A stretch of DNA of 64,000 nucleotides. Source: Microvirga calopogonii. Its GTDB lineage: Bacteria > Pseudomonadota > Alphaproteobacteria > Rhizobiales > Beijerinckiaceae. The stretch covers positions 17,276 to 81,275 of the forward strand of contig NZ_QDGA01000023.1 in NCBI RefSeq assembly GCF_003347665.1. Direction: 5' to 3'. Below the pieces are notes generated by a model. The model saw nothing but the letters and a program-made list of their open reading frames with translations. It did no database searches and had not been told where the DNA came from. Below are positions 38,283 through 47,276 of the stretch, piece by piece. A program made the position numbers and the translations under genes. The first letter of the stretch is position 1; each line of letters begins with the position of its first letter.

Positions 38283-39632
38283 ATGAGCTCTCAGGATTAT
38301 CCGCTTACCCGAAGCTTTCGGAGTGCAGTCCAAAGCGTCCTGGGCTGTTTTGCTGTCTGGATCATATTCCTTGCCCTTCTTCCCGGTGGGGCCGCTGCTG
38401 CAGAGTATCGCCTGGGTCCGCAGGACAAGATCAGGATCAAGGTCGCTGAATGGCGGGCTGGCAAGAGCGAGTATTTCGACTGGGCAATCCTCATGGGTGA
38501 GTACACCGTGAATGCCTCAGGTAGCATCGCGCTACCGCTTCTCGGCAACCTGCCTGTCAAAGGACTGACGGTTGATGAACTTGCAAGGCTCGTTGCCGAA
38601 ACTCTCCAGACACGGGCCGGGATCCCCAACCGCCCTGAAGCCGCTGTCGAGATCATCCAATATCGTCCAATCTATGTTGTCGGAAGCGTCCAGCAGCCCG
38701 GTGAATATGCCTATCGGCCAGCGCTAACCGTCCTGCAGGCGATCGGCTTGTCGGGAGGCCTCTATAGGCAAACGGAATCCGGCCTGATCCGCCTCGAGCG
38801 CGACAGGGTTTCCGCCATTGGCGCCTATGAAAGCGCACGTCTCGAGATCCGCCGCCTGCTGGTGCGGCGCGAACGTTTGACCACTGAGCTGGCCTCGGGG
38901 CCGCAGATCCCGACCCCAGATGACCTACGCGACGATCCCGATGCCCCCCGTCTCATCGCAGATGAAATTGCGGTCATGAACGCACGCAGTGACGCTCTGC
39001 GCTCTCAACTGGCCGCCAATGCCGAGATCAAGGATCTTTTCTCGAAGGAAATCGTAAGCCTGGAGCAGAAAGTCACAGCACAGGAGCGGCAGATCGCCAT
39101 TGCACGTCGTGAGTTGCAGACCGTCGGGAACTTGGTTGAGAAAGGCCTTGCAGTCAGCTCGCGTGAATTTGCGCTTGAGCGCACCCTGGCAGACCTCGAG
39201 AGCAAGATGCTCGACTATACGACCGCGATACTGCGAGCGCGCCAGGAAATCAGCAAAGCGGATCGGGATGCCACCGACTTGCAGGCCGACCGGAAGGCGA
39301 AGATCGAAGCTGAGAGGCAGGAGACGGAAGCCGCTATCGATCAGCTCAGGTCGCGCCTCGCGACGTCTCAGAGCCTCATCAATGAAGCCACAACGACAGC
39401 GCCTCGACTCCTCATGGAGAGAATGGAAGCCACACGGCAGATTACCTTCTGGATCGTGCGGCAGAGCGACACGAACTCGATCAGGATTTCAGCCGACGCG
39501 GACACGGCTGTTGAGCCGGGTGACGTCATCCAGGTTGAACAGAGCACCACCGCGGACACCAGAGCCGAGTGGCCTGATCGAAACGCCGTGAGCATGGATT
39601 CCAACATGCAGTCCCGCTCCAAATCCAATTAA
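38283..39632 (+). CDS. Polysaccharide export protein, Wza/ExoF-like
   Basis: A 449-residue protein. A hydrophobic signal (residues of about 14-38, ending GGAAAAEY) precedes a Poly_export domain (YRLGPQDKIRIKVAEW, GSIALPLLGNLPVKGLT) and a SLBB domain (YVVGSVQQPGEYAYRPALTVLQAIGL). The second half is a long coiled coil (residues of about 195-370). This layout matches rhizobial ExoF, which forms the periplasmic/outer-membrane part of the export channel. It should work with the Wzc/ExoP-like protein at 43295. An AGAGG ribosome site precedes the ATG. Confidence 0.9.
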   Translation: MSSQDYPLTRSFRSAVQSVLGCFAVWIIFLALLPGGAAAAEYRLGPQDKIRIKVAEWRAGKSEYFDWAILMGEYTVNASGSIALPLLGNLPVKGLTVDELARLVAETLQTRAGIPNRPEAAVEIIQYRPIYVVGSVQQPGEYAYRPALTVLQAIGLSGGLYRQTESGLIRLERDRVSAIGAYESARLEIRRLLVRRERLTTELASGPQIPTPDDLRDDPDAPRLIADEIAVMNARSDALRSQLAANAEIKDLFSKEIVSLEQKVTAQERQIAIARRELQTVGNLVEKGLAVSSREFALERTLADLESKMLDYTTAILRARQEISKADRDATDLQADRKAKIEAERQETEAAIDQLRSRLATSQSLINEATTTAPRLLMERMEATRQITFWIVRQSDTNSIRISADADTAVEPGDVIQVEQSTTADTRAEWPDRNAVSMDSNMQSRSKSN

Positions 39633-39759
39633 TGAACGATGTCATCCTCCATGGTCCAAGCAAGAGATCTGTTTCGGCTAGAGCATGGCTCCGCACCTAC
39701 AAGAAGGCAACCACTGCACCCGGCGACCATATGCCTTCACATTGCTGATGGAGATTCTG

Positions 39760-40638
39760 ATGAGACCGATTTCAACGGAAGGGCTTGAAAAGCCGACAAG
39801 TATCGACGCCGGCGCCGTACCGATGCTTCAATGGCTGAAGATTGAAGATCTCCTGGTCGACCCCACTTACCAGCGTCCTATTGTCGGCCAAGGTCGCCGG
39901 AATGTTATCCGGATTGCCCAGTCCTTCTCATGGTCCTGCTTCTCGCCAGTGGTCGTCTCTCCCATCGAGGGAGGAAAGTTTGCCATCATTGATGGCCAGC
40001 ACAGAACTACTGCCGCGGCACTGGCCGGATTTGATAGTGTTCCCTGCCAAGTTGTCATCGCGGCGCAAGAGGACCAGGCGATCGCCTTCAAGGCCATCAA
40101 CGGCGTGACTGTCCCTATCTCGCCAATGGCGCTGTATTCGGCCGCTGTCGTTGCACGAGAGCCGTGGGCTATTGAAGTTGCCGATGTGTGCCTCAGGGCA
40201 GATGTGGAATTGCTGCGATATCCCCTCCCCGTCGAGCGCCAACGTCCCGGTCAGACGATGGCAGTCGGCGCGATTGCGCGTTGTCTCAATCGCTACGGTC
40301 AGGCAACACTGATTACGGCGCTCCAGTGCGTCACCCAGACCAACAACAATGTCCCGGGGGCGCTCACAGCCCGAGTCATCCGGGCCATCTGCGAAGTCCT
40401 TCACAGCAACCCCCTTTGGAGAGACAGCGGCCTGACACTGCTGGAAGCGTTCGACTCAATCGACTTGGCCACGCTTCAGAGCGAGGCGGCCCTGCACACG
40501 GGTCCGACCCGCACGAGTCAGGTTGAGTTCATGATAGAACGAATTCGAGCAGAGCTTTTCAGCTTGATGCCGAGGCCACAAATACCGCTTCAGACGTGGT
40601 CTCAGGGTGTACAGGAACTCCAAAGTGCCACTAGTTGA
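39760..40638 (+). CDS. ParB/sulfiredoxin-fold protein (DUF6551-like) of unknown role
   Basis: A 292-residue soluble protein. The N-terminal third carries a ParB-like domain: ISTEGLEKPTSIDAGAVP, WLKIEDLLVDPTYQRP, and the hallmark IIDGQHRTTAAALAG near residue 84. ParB-type domains bind and hydrolyse CTP or clamp DNA, or act as nucleases. The C-terminal half is helical. No partner ParA is nearby. I chose ATG 39760, with GGAG 6 bases upstream. Its place between the export and polymerase genes is unexpected; a role as regulator or a leftover of mobile DNA are both possible. Confidence 0.72.
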   Translation: MRPISTEGLEKPTSIDAGAVPMLQWLKIEDLLVDPTYQRPIVGQGRRNVIRIAQSFSWSCFSPVVVSPIEGGKFAIIDGQHRTTAAALAGFDSVPCQVVIAAQEDQAIAFKAINGVTVPISPMALYSAAVVAREPWAIEVADVCLRADVELLRYPLPVERQRPGQTMAVGAIARCLNRYGQATLITALQCVTQTNNNVPGALTARVIRAICEVLHSNPLWRDSGLTLLEAFDSIDLATLQSEAALHTGPTRTSQVEFMIERIRAELFSLMPRPQIPLQTWSQGVQELQSATS

Positions 40639-40727
40639 AGTGGTAGTCGACGGTCAAGGACGTTCATCGGGCGAGACTCCGGGCCCATTGATGTGCGGAT
40701 CCGTCCCAGGATAATGAGGCCGACGGT

Positions 40728-42050
40728 ATGGAGACAAGCATACCGACCTTTCCGACGCCGATCGTGCTTGGCGTGTTTCTCGCATTAGCCCCCACCACGA
40801 TTCTGGCGGCACTGCGCCTGAGGGACAAGCTGGCATGGTTTCTCCTTGGCGCGGTTTGGCTGCGCTATCTCATGTCGGCGCTCCATCAGTACACCTACTC
40901 TCCGTCTCTCGCCGGACTGTCGCTTAATGCACTGGCGTCAGTTGCAGTTGCTGGCGTCGGCGTCCTGATGCTCGATAAGCGCTTCCTTTTCTTGAAGGCC
41001 TTGGCAGGGATCTATCTGGTGATCCTCGTTCTGGTCGCTAGTGCAGCCGTCAATCGCTATCCAGGAGCCGTCGGGAGTCTTGCCAAGTGGGCCTATCTGA
41101 CCGCATTGGCTGCGATTACCTATGAACTTTTTCGCCGGCATGGATCGACCGCGATCTTCACTGCCCTACTGACGGTCTTTCTGCCACCCCTTGCCTTGCA
41201 GTTTCTGTCGGTAGCCATGGGATTGGGGAAACTCAGCGAGTCGGATGGTTCCATATGCTTCATAGGCGGCTACAACCATGAAGCTGCATTCTCCATCATC
41301 ATTCTCACCTTTCTCTACTGTGTCTGCTTCCTGGAGGCTGAACGTCCTAAGCTCGCCTTTGCGTGCATGCCGATCGTGATGGCGGCCCTCCTTCTCGCCA
41401 ATTACAGAACGTCTCTTCTGGCGTCCCTACCAATTATTGCAACAACGATCTTCTTCGGCACACTCAGGCGCTTTTCACCCTCCGATCGCCCCTTCCTGAT
41501 CATCGTTCTATGTCTGGCTGGAGCTACCCTCCTGTATGCCGCAGGGGTCGCCATGCAGGGCCGTTTCGATGACCTGTTCACAGCACTTGCGAGAAGCCCC
41601 GAACTCATCAAGCCTCCCGAACAATACACAAGGGCAGAGGGCGAGCTTTTATCCGCTCGCGCGATCATCTGGAGTCGATATATCAGCGCATACCTGAACG
41701 GCTCTCTCACCAACTATATGCTAGGTTACGGCCCCGAATCCTGGGAGGACACATTCACATTGTATGCGCATAATACATTCGTGTCCGCTCTTTACGAGAC
41801 TGGATCAATCGGCCTTGTGAGCATCGTCCTCCTGTTCGCACTGCTTTTCCGCCTCGCCTTCCGGACCACGCGGAACCATCGCACCCTGATCGTGAGCGCC
41901 CATACAGGGTTTCTTTTGCTCAATCTCGCCACGATGCCGTTATGGATGATCGAAGGCAATGTTCTCCTGGCGCTCACGCTCGCCTACACCATGTACAGGC
42001 AGGCCGCTCGACGACACTCGCAGGTTTCGGAGCAGCTCAAGACAACGTGA
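40728..42050 (+). CDS. Wzy-like polysaccharide polymerase / O-antigen ligase-type membrane protein
   Basis: A 440-residue integral membrane protein with about 10-12 hydrophobic segments and a large loop near residues 270-330 (SPELIKPPEQYTRAEGELL), the layout of Wzy and O-antigen ligase family proteins. ANYRTSLLASLP and RAIIWSRYISAYL resemble the conserved arginine regions of that family. It would join lipid-linked repeat units into the polysaccharide at the outer face of the inner membrane. It ends convergently with the glycosyltransferase gene at 42080. Confidence 0.82.
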   Translation: METSIPTFPTPIVLGVFLALAPTTILAALRLRDKLAWFLLGAVWLRYLMSALHQYTYSPSLAGLSLNALASVAVAGVGVLMLDKRFLFLKALAGIYLVILVLVASAAVNRYPGAVGSLAKWAYLTALAAITYELFRRHGSTAIFTALLTVFLPPLALQFLSVAMGLGKLSESDGSICFIGGYNHEAAFSIIILTFLYCVCFLEAERPKLAFACMPIVMAALLLANYRTSLLASLPIIATTIFFGTLRRFSPSDRPFLIIVLCLAGATLLYAAGVAMQGRFDDLFTALARSPELIKPPEQYTRAEGELLSARAIIWSRYISAYLNGSLTNYMLGYGPESWEDTFTLYAHNTFVSALYETGSIGLVSIVLLFALLFRLAFRTTRNHRTLIVSAHTGFLLLNLATMPLWMIEGNVLLALTLAYTMYRQAARRHSQVSEQLKTT

Positions 42051-42079
42051 TCATCATGATGGATGAATAGGCTCCTCGG

Positions 42080-43276
42080 TCAGTGCTTACGCCCCAGGCG
42101 CACCGGAGGACTTTTGATCCGGTTGTAGATCTCGACGACCTTTTGAGCATGAGTGCTCGCAGAAACATCATCAATGACCCGCCGCCGGTCCTGCCCATGA
42201 AGGACGAGCTCATTCGGATTCTGCATGACCTTTAGCACATGCAAGGCGTAATCGTCCGCAGTGGCGTCCAATGGAACAAGCCCCCCCCCACGCCAGCGAT
42301 TCCAGGTTTCCCGATAGCCCGCACTGTCCGTCGCGAGGTACGGCGTTCCAGTAATGATCGCTTCGACCAAAGTCCGTCCGAAGGGCTCTCTCATCGAGGT
42401 CGCGAGAAGGAGATCAAGCGCAGCTATGTTTCGTTCGCCGGGCATATGGAACCCTGCGAAGGTGACCCTATGAGCTATTCCGAGATCTCGGGCAAACGTT
42501 CTCAGATCATCCTCCGCTTCGTCACCCTTGCGTCCGAATGTGACGAAGTGGCAGTCGCGCCGCTCACGAGCGATCCTAGCACAGACGTCGAGGAAGAATC
42601 GCGGCCGTTTCCAGTTCCAGAAATTGCCTACGAATCCAATCAGGAATGCCTTTTCCGGACATCCGAGTTCGCGAGCGAAACGCCTTCCTTCCATCCGGAT
42701 CCGCTCATCGGCCGATACCATGATCGGATTGAGCACAAAGGTTCTTTTATCCGGAGAGATGAACTCAACATTGCTCTCGCATGCCTCGGAAATGCAGATA
42801 ATCTGATCTGCAAGGTTTACGAGCATACGTTTAGGCAACGTCATGTGATTAAGAGACCGGTGGTGATAGACGATGTGTCTGCCCGAGAGCCGAGCCACCG
42901 GCCCCCAGGACTGAACGGCCGACAGGTCATTGAAATGAAAGATGCTGTCTGCGGGGATGCCCTTGATGAGCTTCCATCGGTTCGCAAAGCGCAAGGCATC
43001 GACTGCCGGATGATGGCGCGATACGGGCGGCTCGCCGCAATCGATGACCGCGAGCCCTTGGTGGCGTGCTTGCTCGGCGAGCCTGGTCCCACCAGGGCAG
43101 AGGACGATACAGCGCATGTCATGCTCGTCCTGAAGAACTTGGCCCAGGGTTAAGGCCGAGACATGACTGCCTCCGATTTCACTTCCTATGAAGGGGAAGA
43201 TTACGGATCCTGCCGTCGTTGACCGGATGTCCTCCGATGAAGCACAGAGCGGCGTCATTGATTCACTCATGTGCAT
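42080..43276 (-). CDS. Family 4 glycosyltransferase (GT-B fold)
   Basis: A 398-residue enzyme with a C-terminal donor-binding domain: FLIGFVGNFWNWKRPRFFLD near residue 200, VTFAGFHMPGERNIAALDLLLATSMREPFGRTLVEA near residue 270, where EPFGRTLVE is the EX7E catalytic motif. The N-terminal acceptor domain contains IGGSHVSALTL and IVYHHRSLNHM. It is paralogous to the enzyme at 49710. It lies 18 bases after the Wzc/ExoP-like gene and probably shares its transcript. The start (43276, 43270 or 43258) is not settled. Confidence 0.88.
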   Translation of the reverse strand: MHMSESMTPLCASSEDIRSTTAGSVIFPFIGSEIGGSHVSALTLGQVLQDEHDMRCIVLCPGGTRLAEQARHQGLAVIDCGEPPVSRHHPAVDALRFANRWKLIKGIPADSIFHFNDLSAVQSWGPVARLSGRHIVYHHRSLNHMTLPKRMLVNLADQIICISEACESNVEFISPDKRTFVLNPIMVSADERIRMEGRRFARELGCPEKAFLIGFVGNFWNWKRPRFFLDVCARIARERRDCHFVTFGRKGDEAEDDLRTFARDLGIAHRVTFAGFHMPGERNIAALDLLLATSMREPFGRTLVEAIITGTPYLATDSAGYRETWNRWRGGGLVPLDATADDYALHVLKVMQNPNELVLHGQDRRRVIDDVSASTHAQKVVEIYNRIKSPPVRLGRKH

Positions 43277-43294
43277 GTGCCCAGCAACAAATCG

Positions 43295-45556
43295 CTAGTA
43301 CCAACGTAGAGACTTCAGATCCACGCGGTTCAGAACCACACCGATCCATGGCAACTCACCCATGTCGATGCCGAGCAAGGTCTCTCTAATGAAGTCAGCG
43401 CGGGTTCGTCCCCAGTCAACAACGAGAAGTGCACTCTCCACCATTGATGCCAAGACCCTTGCATCACTGCTCACGCTGAGCGGCGGAGTATCGACGATGA
43501 CATAATCGAATGCGTCTCTGGCTTCGCAAAGAATCTCCTCGAAGCGCTCCCGCGCGATCAGTTGATTGGAATGGATGAGGTCGGGACGGCTCACCGTCGG
43601 AAGGAGGAGAAATGTGGACCCCGGAACCACGTGCAAAGCCGAGCGCCAAGCCTTTCCCTCAGCGAGAACTTCAAGCAAGCCGGTCTCCGCATCGGGAACA
43701 AGCGTCTTGCTCAAGGTCGGATTTCCGATATCGCCATCGATCAGCAGGCAGGTCTTCCCAGCATTTGCCAGCACCGCCGCCAGATTCGTCGCGAGGAGTG
43801 TTCTCCCAGCTTGTGGCTCTACAGACAATACTGTGAGAACTTTTGCGCTATTGCCTGAGTGCCGATGGATAACGGTTGCTGCAATGGATCTCATCGCCTC
43901 TGCAAATTCCGATTGAGGAACGTCGATGGCAAAGCGGAGAAGATCAGGCAAGCGGTTTCGCTTAGGTTCCGCCGAGGTGTTCGGCGTCATCCAGGACCCC
44001 CACGTCGAACTCAACCGGGCAGGAAATATTTTCGGCAGCAGCCCTACGCAGCTTAGACCGAGTTTCTCCCGAACTTGGACTGCAGTTCTAATGGTATCAT
44101 CTCGCCGCTCACGGATCGCTCCACATGCACCGCCAGCGATAGCGCCCAGGAAGGCCGAGAGGATAAGGATTGGGATCGTCTTCGGGTGGCTCGGGCTCAT
44201 GGGTGGAACAGCAGGGGTCACGATGCGGGCATCTCCTATCGGGAAGGATTGCTGCTGAACCGTCTGCTGATAACGCTCCATGAAAGATTGATAAAGGCTC
44301 CGATAGGTGTCTGCGGCCCGCTCGAGCTCTCTCAGTTGTACAAGTCGATTGTTTGCATCCGCGGCATTGTCAATCAGCTTGCTCACACTCTTGTCCAATG
44401 TCTCGAGACGAGATTTTGCTATTTGGTAGTCACTCTCATAGCTTTCTGCGATGCGGCTGAGTTCGGAAAGGATCTGCCGTTGGATATCACTCTTCTCTAA
44501 CTTGTACTGGACAGCCCTCTCGTGCTCAGGACCAAAGCGCGAGACGATCTCAGCTTCGCGCCTGCTCGCATCCATGAGTCTCACCTGAAGTTCACTGACG
44601 GTAGGATTAGTTATGGCCTCGCCAACCTGCATCTCGGTTTGGCCCGAACTCAGAACCGTACGGATGCGATCAAGGCGTGCGGAAGTCCGCGCAACATCTC
44701 CACGGGCTACGCTTAGCTGTGCGTTCAGTTCTGAAAGCTGCAACTCCGATACGAGTTGTCCACCCACGGCTATAAGGTTGTTCGCAGCACGGAACTTCTG
44801 AACGGCGAGATCGGAATCCACGGATTGCTGCCGCAGCTCGGCAAGGCGCGCCTCGAGCCATGTGTTTGCCCGCCGGGTCGCTTCATACTTTGCATCCAAT
44901 TGTTCCGTCAGATAAGCATCCACATAGGCGTCGGCGATCTGCACGGCCTGTTTTGCGTCTGATCCGGTGTAGCTTACGGTAATGACATAGGTCTTCCCGA
45001 CCCGAGCGACAGTGATCTTGGAAAGAAGGCGGTAGACGGCCCCCCAACGCTGAGCCGCTTCAGCCTGAGCCGGATCCGTTTGAATGTTCTCGGTCGGACC
45101 TGTCACCCAGGCGATAATGTCACGCGTCGTGTCCCCGAGCCATTGAACCACCCAAGTTAGCAACCATCCCTGCGGGGCTTGAAAGGTTGCATTGTTCACA
45201 AGGTCCAATTTGTTGACGACTGCGAGAGCAATTGTCTCGGACTTCATGACCTCGACTTGACTGTCGGCGACGATAGGAGCGTCAATTCCAAGGTCTGTGA
45301 CAGCAGAAACATCTTGGACTGCCCGAACCTGGCGTCGGTCAATCACGATGCTTGTCGTGGCAGTGTAGAGCGGAACCGATGTTGCGACATAGATCACTCC
45401 AAGAACTATCCCGACCAGAGTCCCCCCGATAATGATGCGGGATTGACGACGGATGGCTGCAAATATCGATTTCAGGTTGATGTAATCATCGCCGTGCTCT
45501 TCCATCGGGAAAGGTTCGGCGACTTGCTGGGCCATTCGTCTTGAAAGCTGAAGCAT
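43295..45556 (-). CDS. Wzc/ExoP-like polysaccharide co-polymerase with altered tyrosine-kinase P-loop
   Basis: A 753-residue protein that controls chain length and export. It has a Wzz domain with an N-terminal membrane helix (RIIIGGTLVGIVLGVIYVAT), a long coiled-coil periplasmic part, a second helix (TIPILILSAFLGAIAG), and a cytoplasmic BY-kinase domain. The Walker A' (CLLIDGD) and Walker B (YVIVDTPPL) motifs are present. However, the P-loop reads SVEPQAGRTLL, with Arg585 in place of the usual GKS/T lysine. The C terminus has only one tyrosine (SLRWY), not a Tyr cluster. Kinase activity is therefore doubtful. ATG 45556 has GGGAGAG upstream. Confidence 0.88.
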   Translation of the reverse strand: MLQLSRRMAQQVAEPFPMEEHGDDYINLKSIFAAIRRQSRIIIGGTLVGIVLGVIYVATSVPLYTATTSIVIDRRQVRAVQDVSAVTDLGIDAPIVADSQVEVMKSETIALAVVNKLDLVNNATFQAPQGWLLTWVVQWLGDTTRDIIAWVTGPTENIQTDPAQAEAAQRWGAVYRLLSKITVARVGKTYVITVSYTGSDAKQAVQIADAYVDAYLTEQLDAKYEATRRANTWLEARLAELRQQSVDSDLAVQKFRAANNLIAVGGQLVSELQLSELNAQLSVARGDVARTSARLDRIRTVLSSGQTEMQVGEAITNPTVSELQVRLMDASRREAEIVSRFGPEHERAVQYKLEKSDIQRQILSELSRIAESYESDYQIAKSRLETLDKSVSKLIDNAADANNRLVQLRELERAADTYRSLYQSFMERYQQTVQQQSFPIGDARIVTPAVPPMSPSHPKTIPILILSAFLGAIAGGACGAIRERRDDTIRTAVQVREKLGLSCVGLLPKIFPARLSSTWGSWMTPNTSAEPKRNRLPDLLRFAIDVPQSEFAEAMRSIAATVIHRHSGNSAKVLTVLSVEPQAGRTLLATNLAAVLANAGKTCLLIDGDIGNPTLSKTLVPDAETGLLEVLAEGKAWRSALHVVPGSTFLLLPTVSRPDLIHSNQLIARERFEEILCEARDAFDYVIVDTPPLSVSSDARVLASMVESALLVVDWGRTRADFIRETLLGIDMGELPWIGVVLNRVDLKSLRWY

Positions 45557-45577
45557 GACGTCTCTCCCGACACCGAT

Positions 45578-45598
45578 CCTAAACTTGATAAGTTTAGG
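45578..45598 (-). promoter_or_regulatory. Perfect 21-base palindrome upstream of the Wzc/ExoP-like gene
   Basis: CCTAAACTT, GAT, AAGTTTAGG is a perfect inverted repeat with 9-base arms, beginning 21 bases upstream of the start codon of the Wzc/ExoP-like gene. It is a strong candidate operator for a dimeric regulator, or a 5' leader hairpin. A second short inverted pair (GGTT/AACC) follows at about 45603-45611. Confidence 0.6.
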
Positions 45599-46548
45599 TA
45601 GGTTCAACCTTCCTATGTCGAATACTCTCGTGCTTGGATCAGTGCCGGCTCAAACGAGCGAGGTCCTCGGTCAGCCTACAAACAAGTAGTTACGGTGACG
45701 CTCAGCGCTTTGGGCAAGCCTACAGTCATTGTCTCAAATCCCGAAACGCTCATCCCAGCTTTCCGATGCAGAATGCCAAGTTTGCATGCTTTCGAACAAG
45801 TCGATCTGGATCAGAAGCTTTGCCGCAGCTCTTCCTTTCATGCTTGATGGCTTCTCAGTGTTCTTCGGTCTAACCGATCAATTTCATATCTAACGAACTT
45901 CACGTTCGTCCGTACACGTCTTCTGTCCTGCACATGACGATGAGACAGCTCATTTTGTCTCACGCTAGTTTAGCACACGAGAAGTTCACCAAGGCCCCTA
46001 TGATCGCACCAAGCGTCTCCTAGCCATATCACTCGAACTACTGAACCTCTAGGCCGTGCTCTGATTAACGAAATTCTCCATCTTCCGCATTCTCAAGCAG
46101 GCACGGCACCCCAAGCTAATTTAGTACCTCTCGGTTCGACCAAGCCGATCGCGCATTCCTGAGATCCTTTCGCGCGGACCGTCCTTGATTATGGTTAGGC
46201 AGAACCTAATTCCCCTTCGCGAATTTAATACTTATCTGACACAGGAACTGCAAAGATTTTATCTTGCATATTAAGTAATTATCGGCGTTTTGCTTTTATT
46301 TACTGCTCTTCACAGCGCAGTGGAGAGCGCTATCTGACCCACGGGTTATCAAGGTTATCGAATATGGATCCGGCCTCGACATTCCTCCCACCGGTTCCGG
46401 GGATACGATGGCGGGGCGGCAGACGCAAAAAGATGAGGGTATCGATCTTCATCTGTTTGCGCTGCACGCAGGTCGACTTCGTTCGTGCTGCCATGGGCAG
46501 AGTAAAGTCACGTTTCAAGCCACTGTACATCCTGAGGAGACGCTAGAC
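45599..46548. other. Long intergenic region between divergent polysaccharide operons
   Basis: About 950 bases with no convincing gene. The part at 46200-46320 is clearly AT-rich for this genome (for example TTTTATCTTGCATATTAAGTAA), as is usual for promoters and for MucR/H-NS-like silencer binding. It should contain promoters for both the ExoP-like operon and the sugar-phosphate transferase. Confidence 0.45.
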
Positions 46549-47211
46549 GTGACGGTACCACATCCATCCTCACTGATATCGATCTACGCTTTCGATGCTA
46601 ACTACGCAGCCCTCAGTCGAGTGGGACGCGCGCAGAAGCGCGTACTGGATATCGTCGCTTCTTGTATCATCTTAGCGACGATCTTTCCCGTTCTTGCGAT
46701 CATTGCAGCTGCGATCAAGATCGACTCTGCAGGTCCTGTCATCTTCCGCCAGACCCGTGTGGGACTTAACGGACAATGCTTCAGTATTTATAAATTCCGG
46801 ACGATGACGGTGCTTGAGGATGGCGAGTTAATCGTTCAGGCGAAACGCTGCGACCCAAGAGTCACCCGCATCGGACGGTGGCTAAGGCGCTCAAGCTTCG
46901 ACGAGCTTCCACAACTGCTCAACGTCTTGAAAGGTGAGATGTCGCTCGTAGGTCCGCGGCCGCACGCTTTGGCGCATGACCATGCATTCGCGAAGCTCAT
47001 AAGCAGCTACGCAATCCGCGGTCGCGTTAAGCCAGGCATTACAGGCTTGGCGCAGATTCATGGCCTGCGTGGAGAAACAGTGACCATCCAAGCTATTCAG
47101 AGACGTGTTGAACTCGACGTCGAGTATATAGCGCGCTGGAGCATACTTCTGGATCTGGAGATCCTCGTTCGAACGACCAAGGAAATCATCAGACCTAGGA
47201 ACGCGTACTGA
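46549..47211 (+). CDS. Initiating sugar-phosphate transferase (ExoY/WcaJ C-terminal type)
   Basis: A protein of about 220 residues that starts polysaccharide repeat-unit assembly by moving a sugar-1-phosphate to undecaprenyl phosphate. One membrane helix (VLDIVASCIILATIFPVLAI) is followed by the conserved catalytic domain: GPVIFRQTRVGLNGQCFSIYKFRTM, SFDELPQLLNVLKGEMSLVGPRP, and the C-terminal VKPGITGLAQIHG. I chose GTG 46549 with GAGGAGA upstream, which gives the compact ExoY size; ATG 46408 would add 47 residues with no family match. Confidence 0.88.
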   Translation: MTVPHPSSLISIYAFDANYAALSRVGRAQKRVLDIVASCIILATIFPVLAIIAAAIKIDSAGPVIFRQTRVGLNGQCFSIYKFRTMTVLEDGELIVQAKRCDPRVTRIGRWLRRSSFDELPQLLNVLKGEMSLVGPRPHALAHDHAFAKLISSYAIRGRVKPGITGLAQIHGLRGETVTIQAIQRRVELDVEYIARWSILLDLEILVRTTKEIIRPRNAY

Positions 47212-47276
47212 GCCGAGTTCCGACATACTTGTCTGAGCCTTACTTGCGGCTTTCGCTCTAAGGCCTGGAGGCTTGC

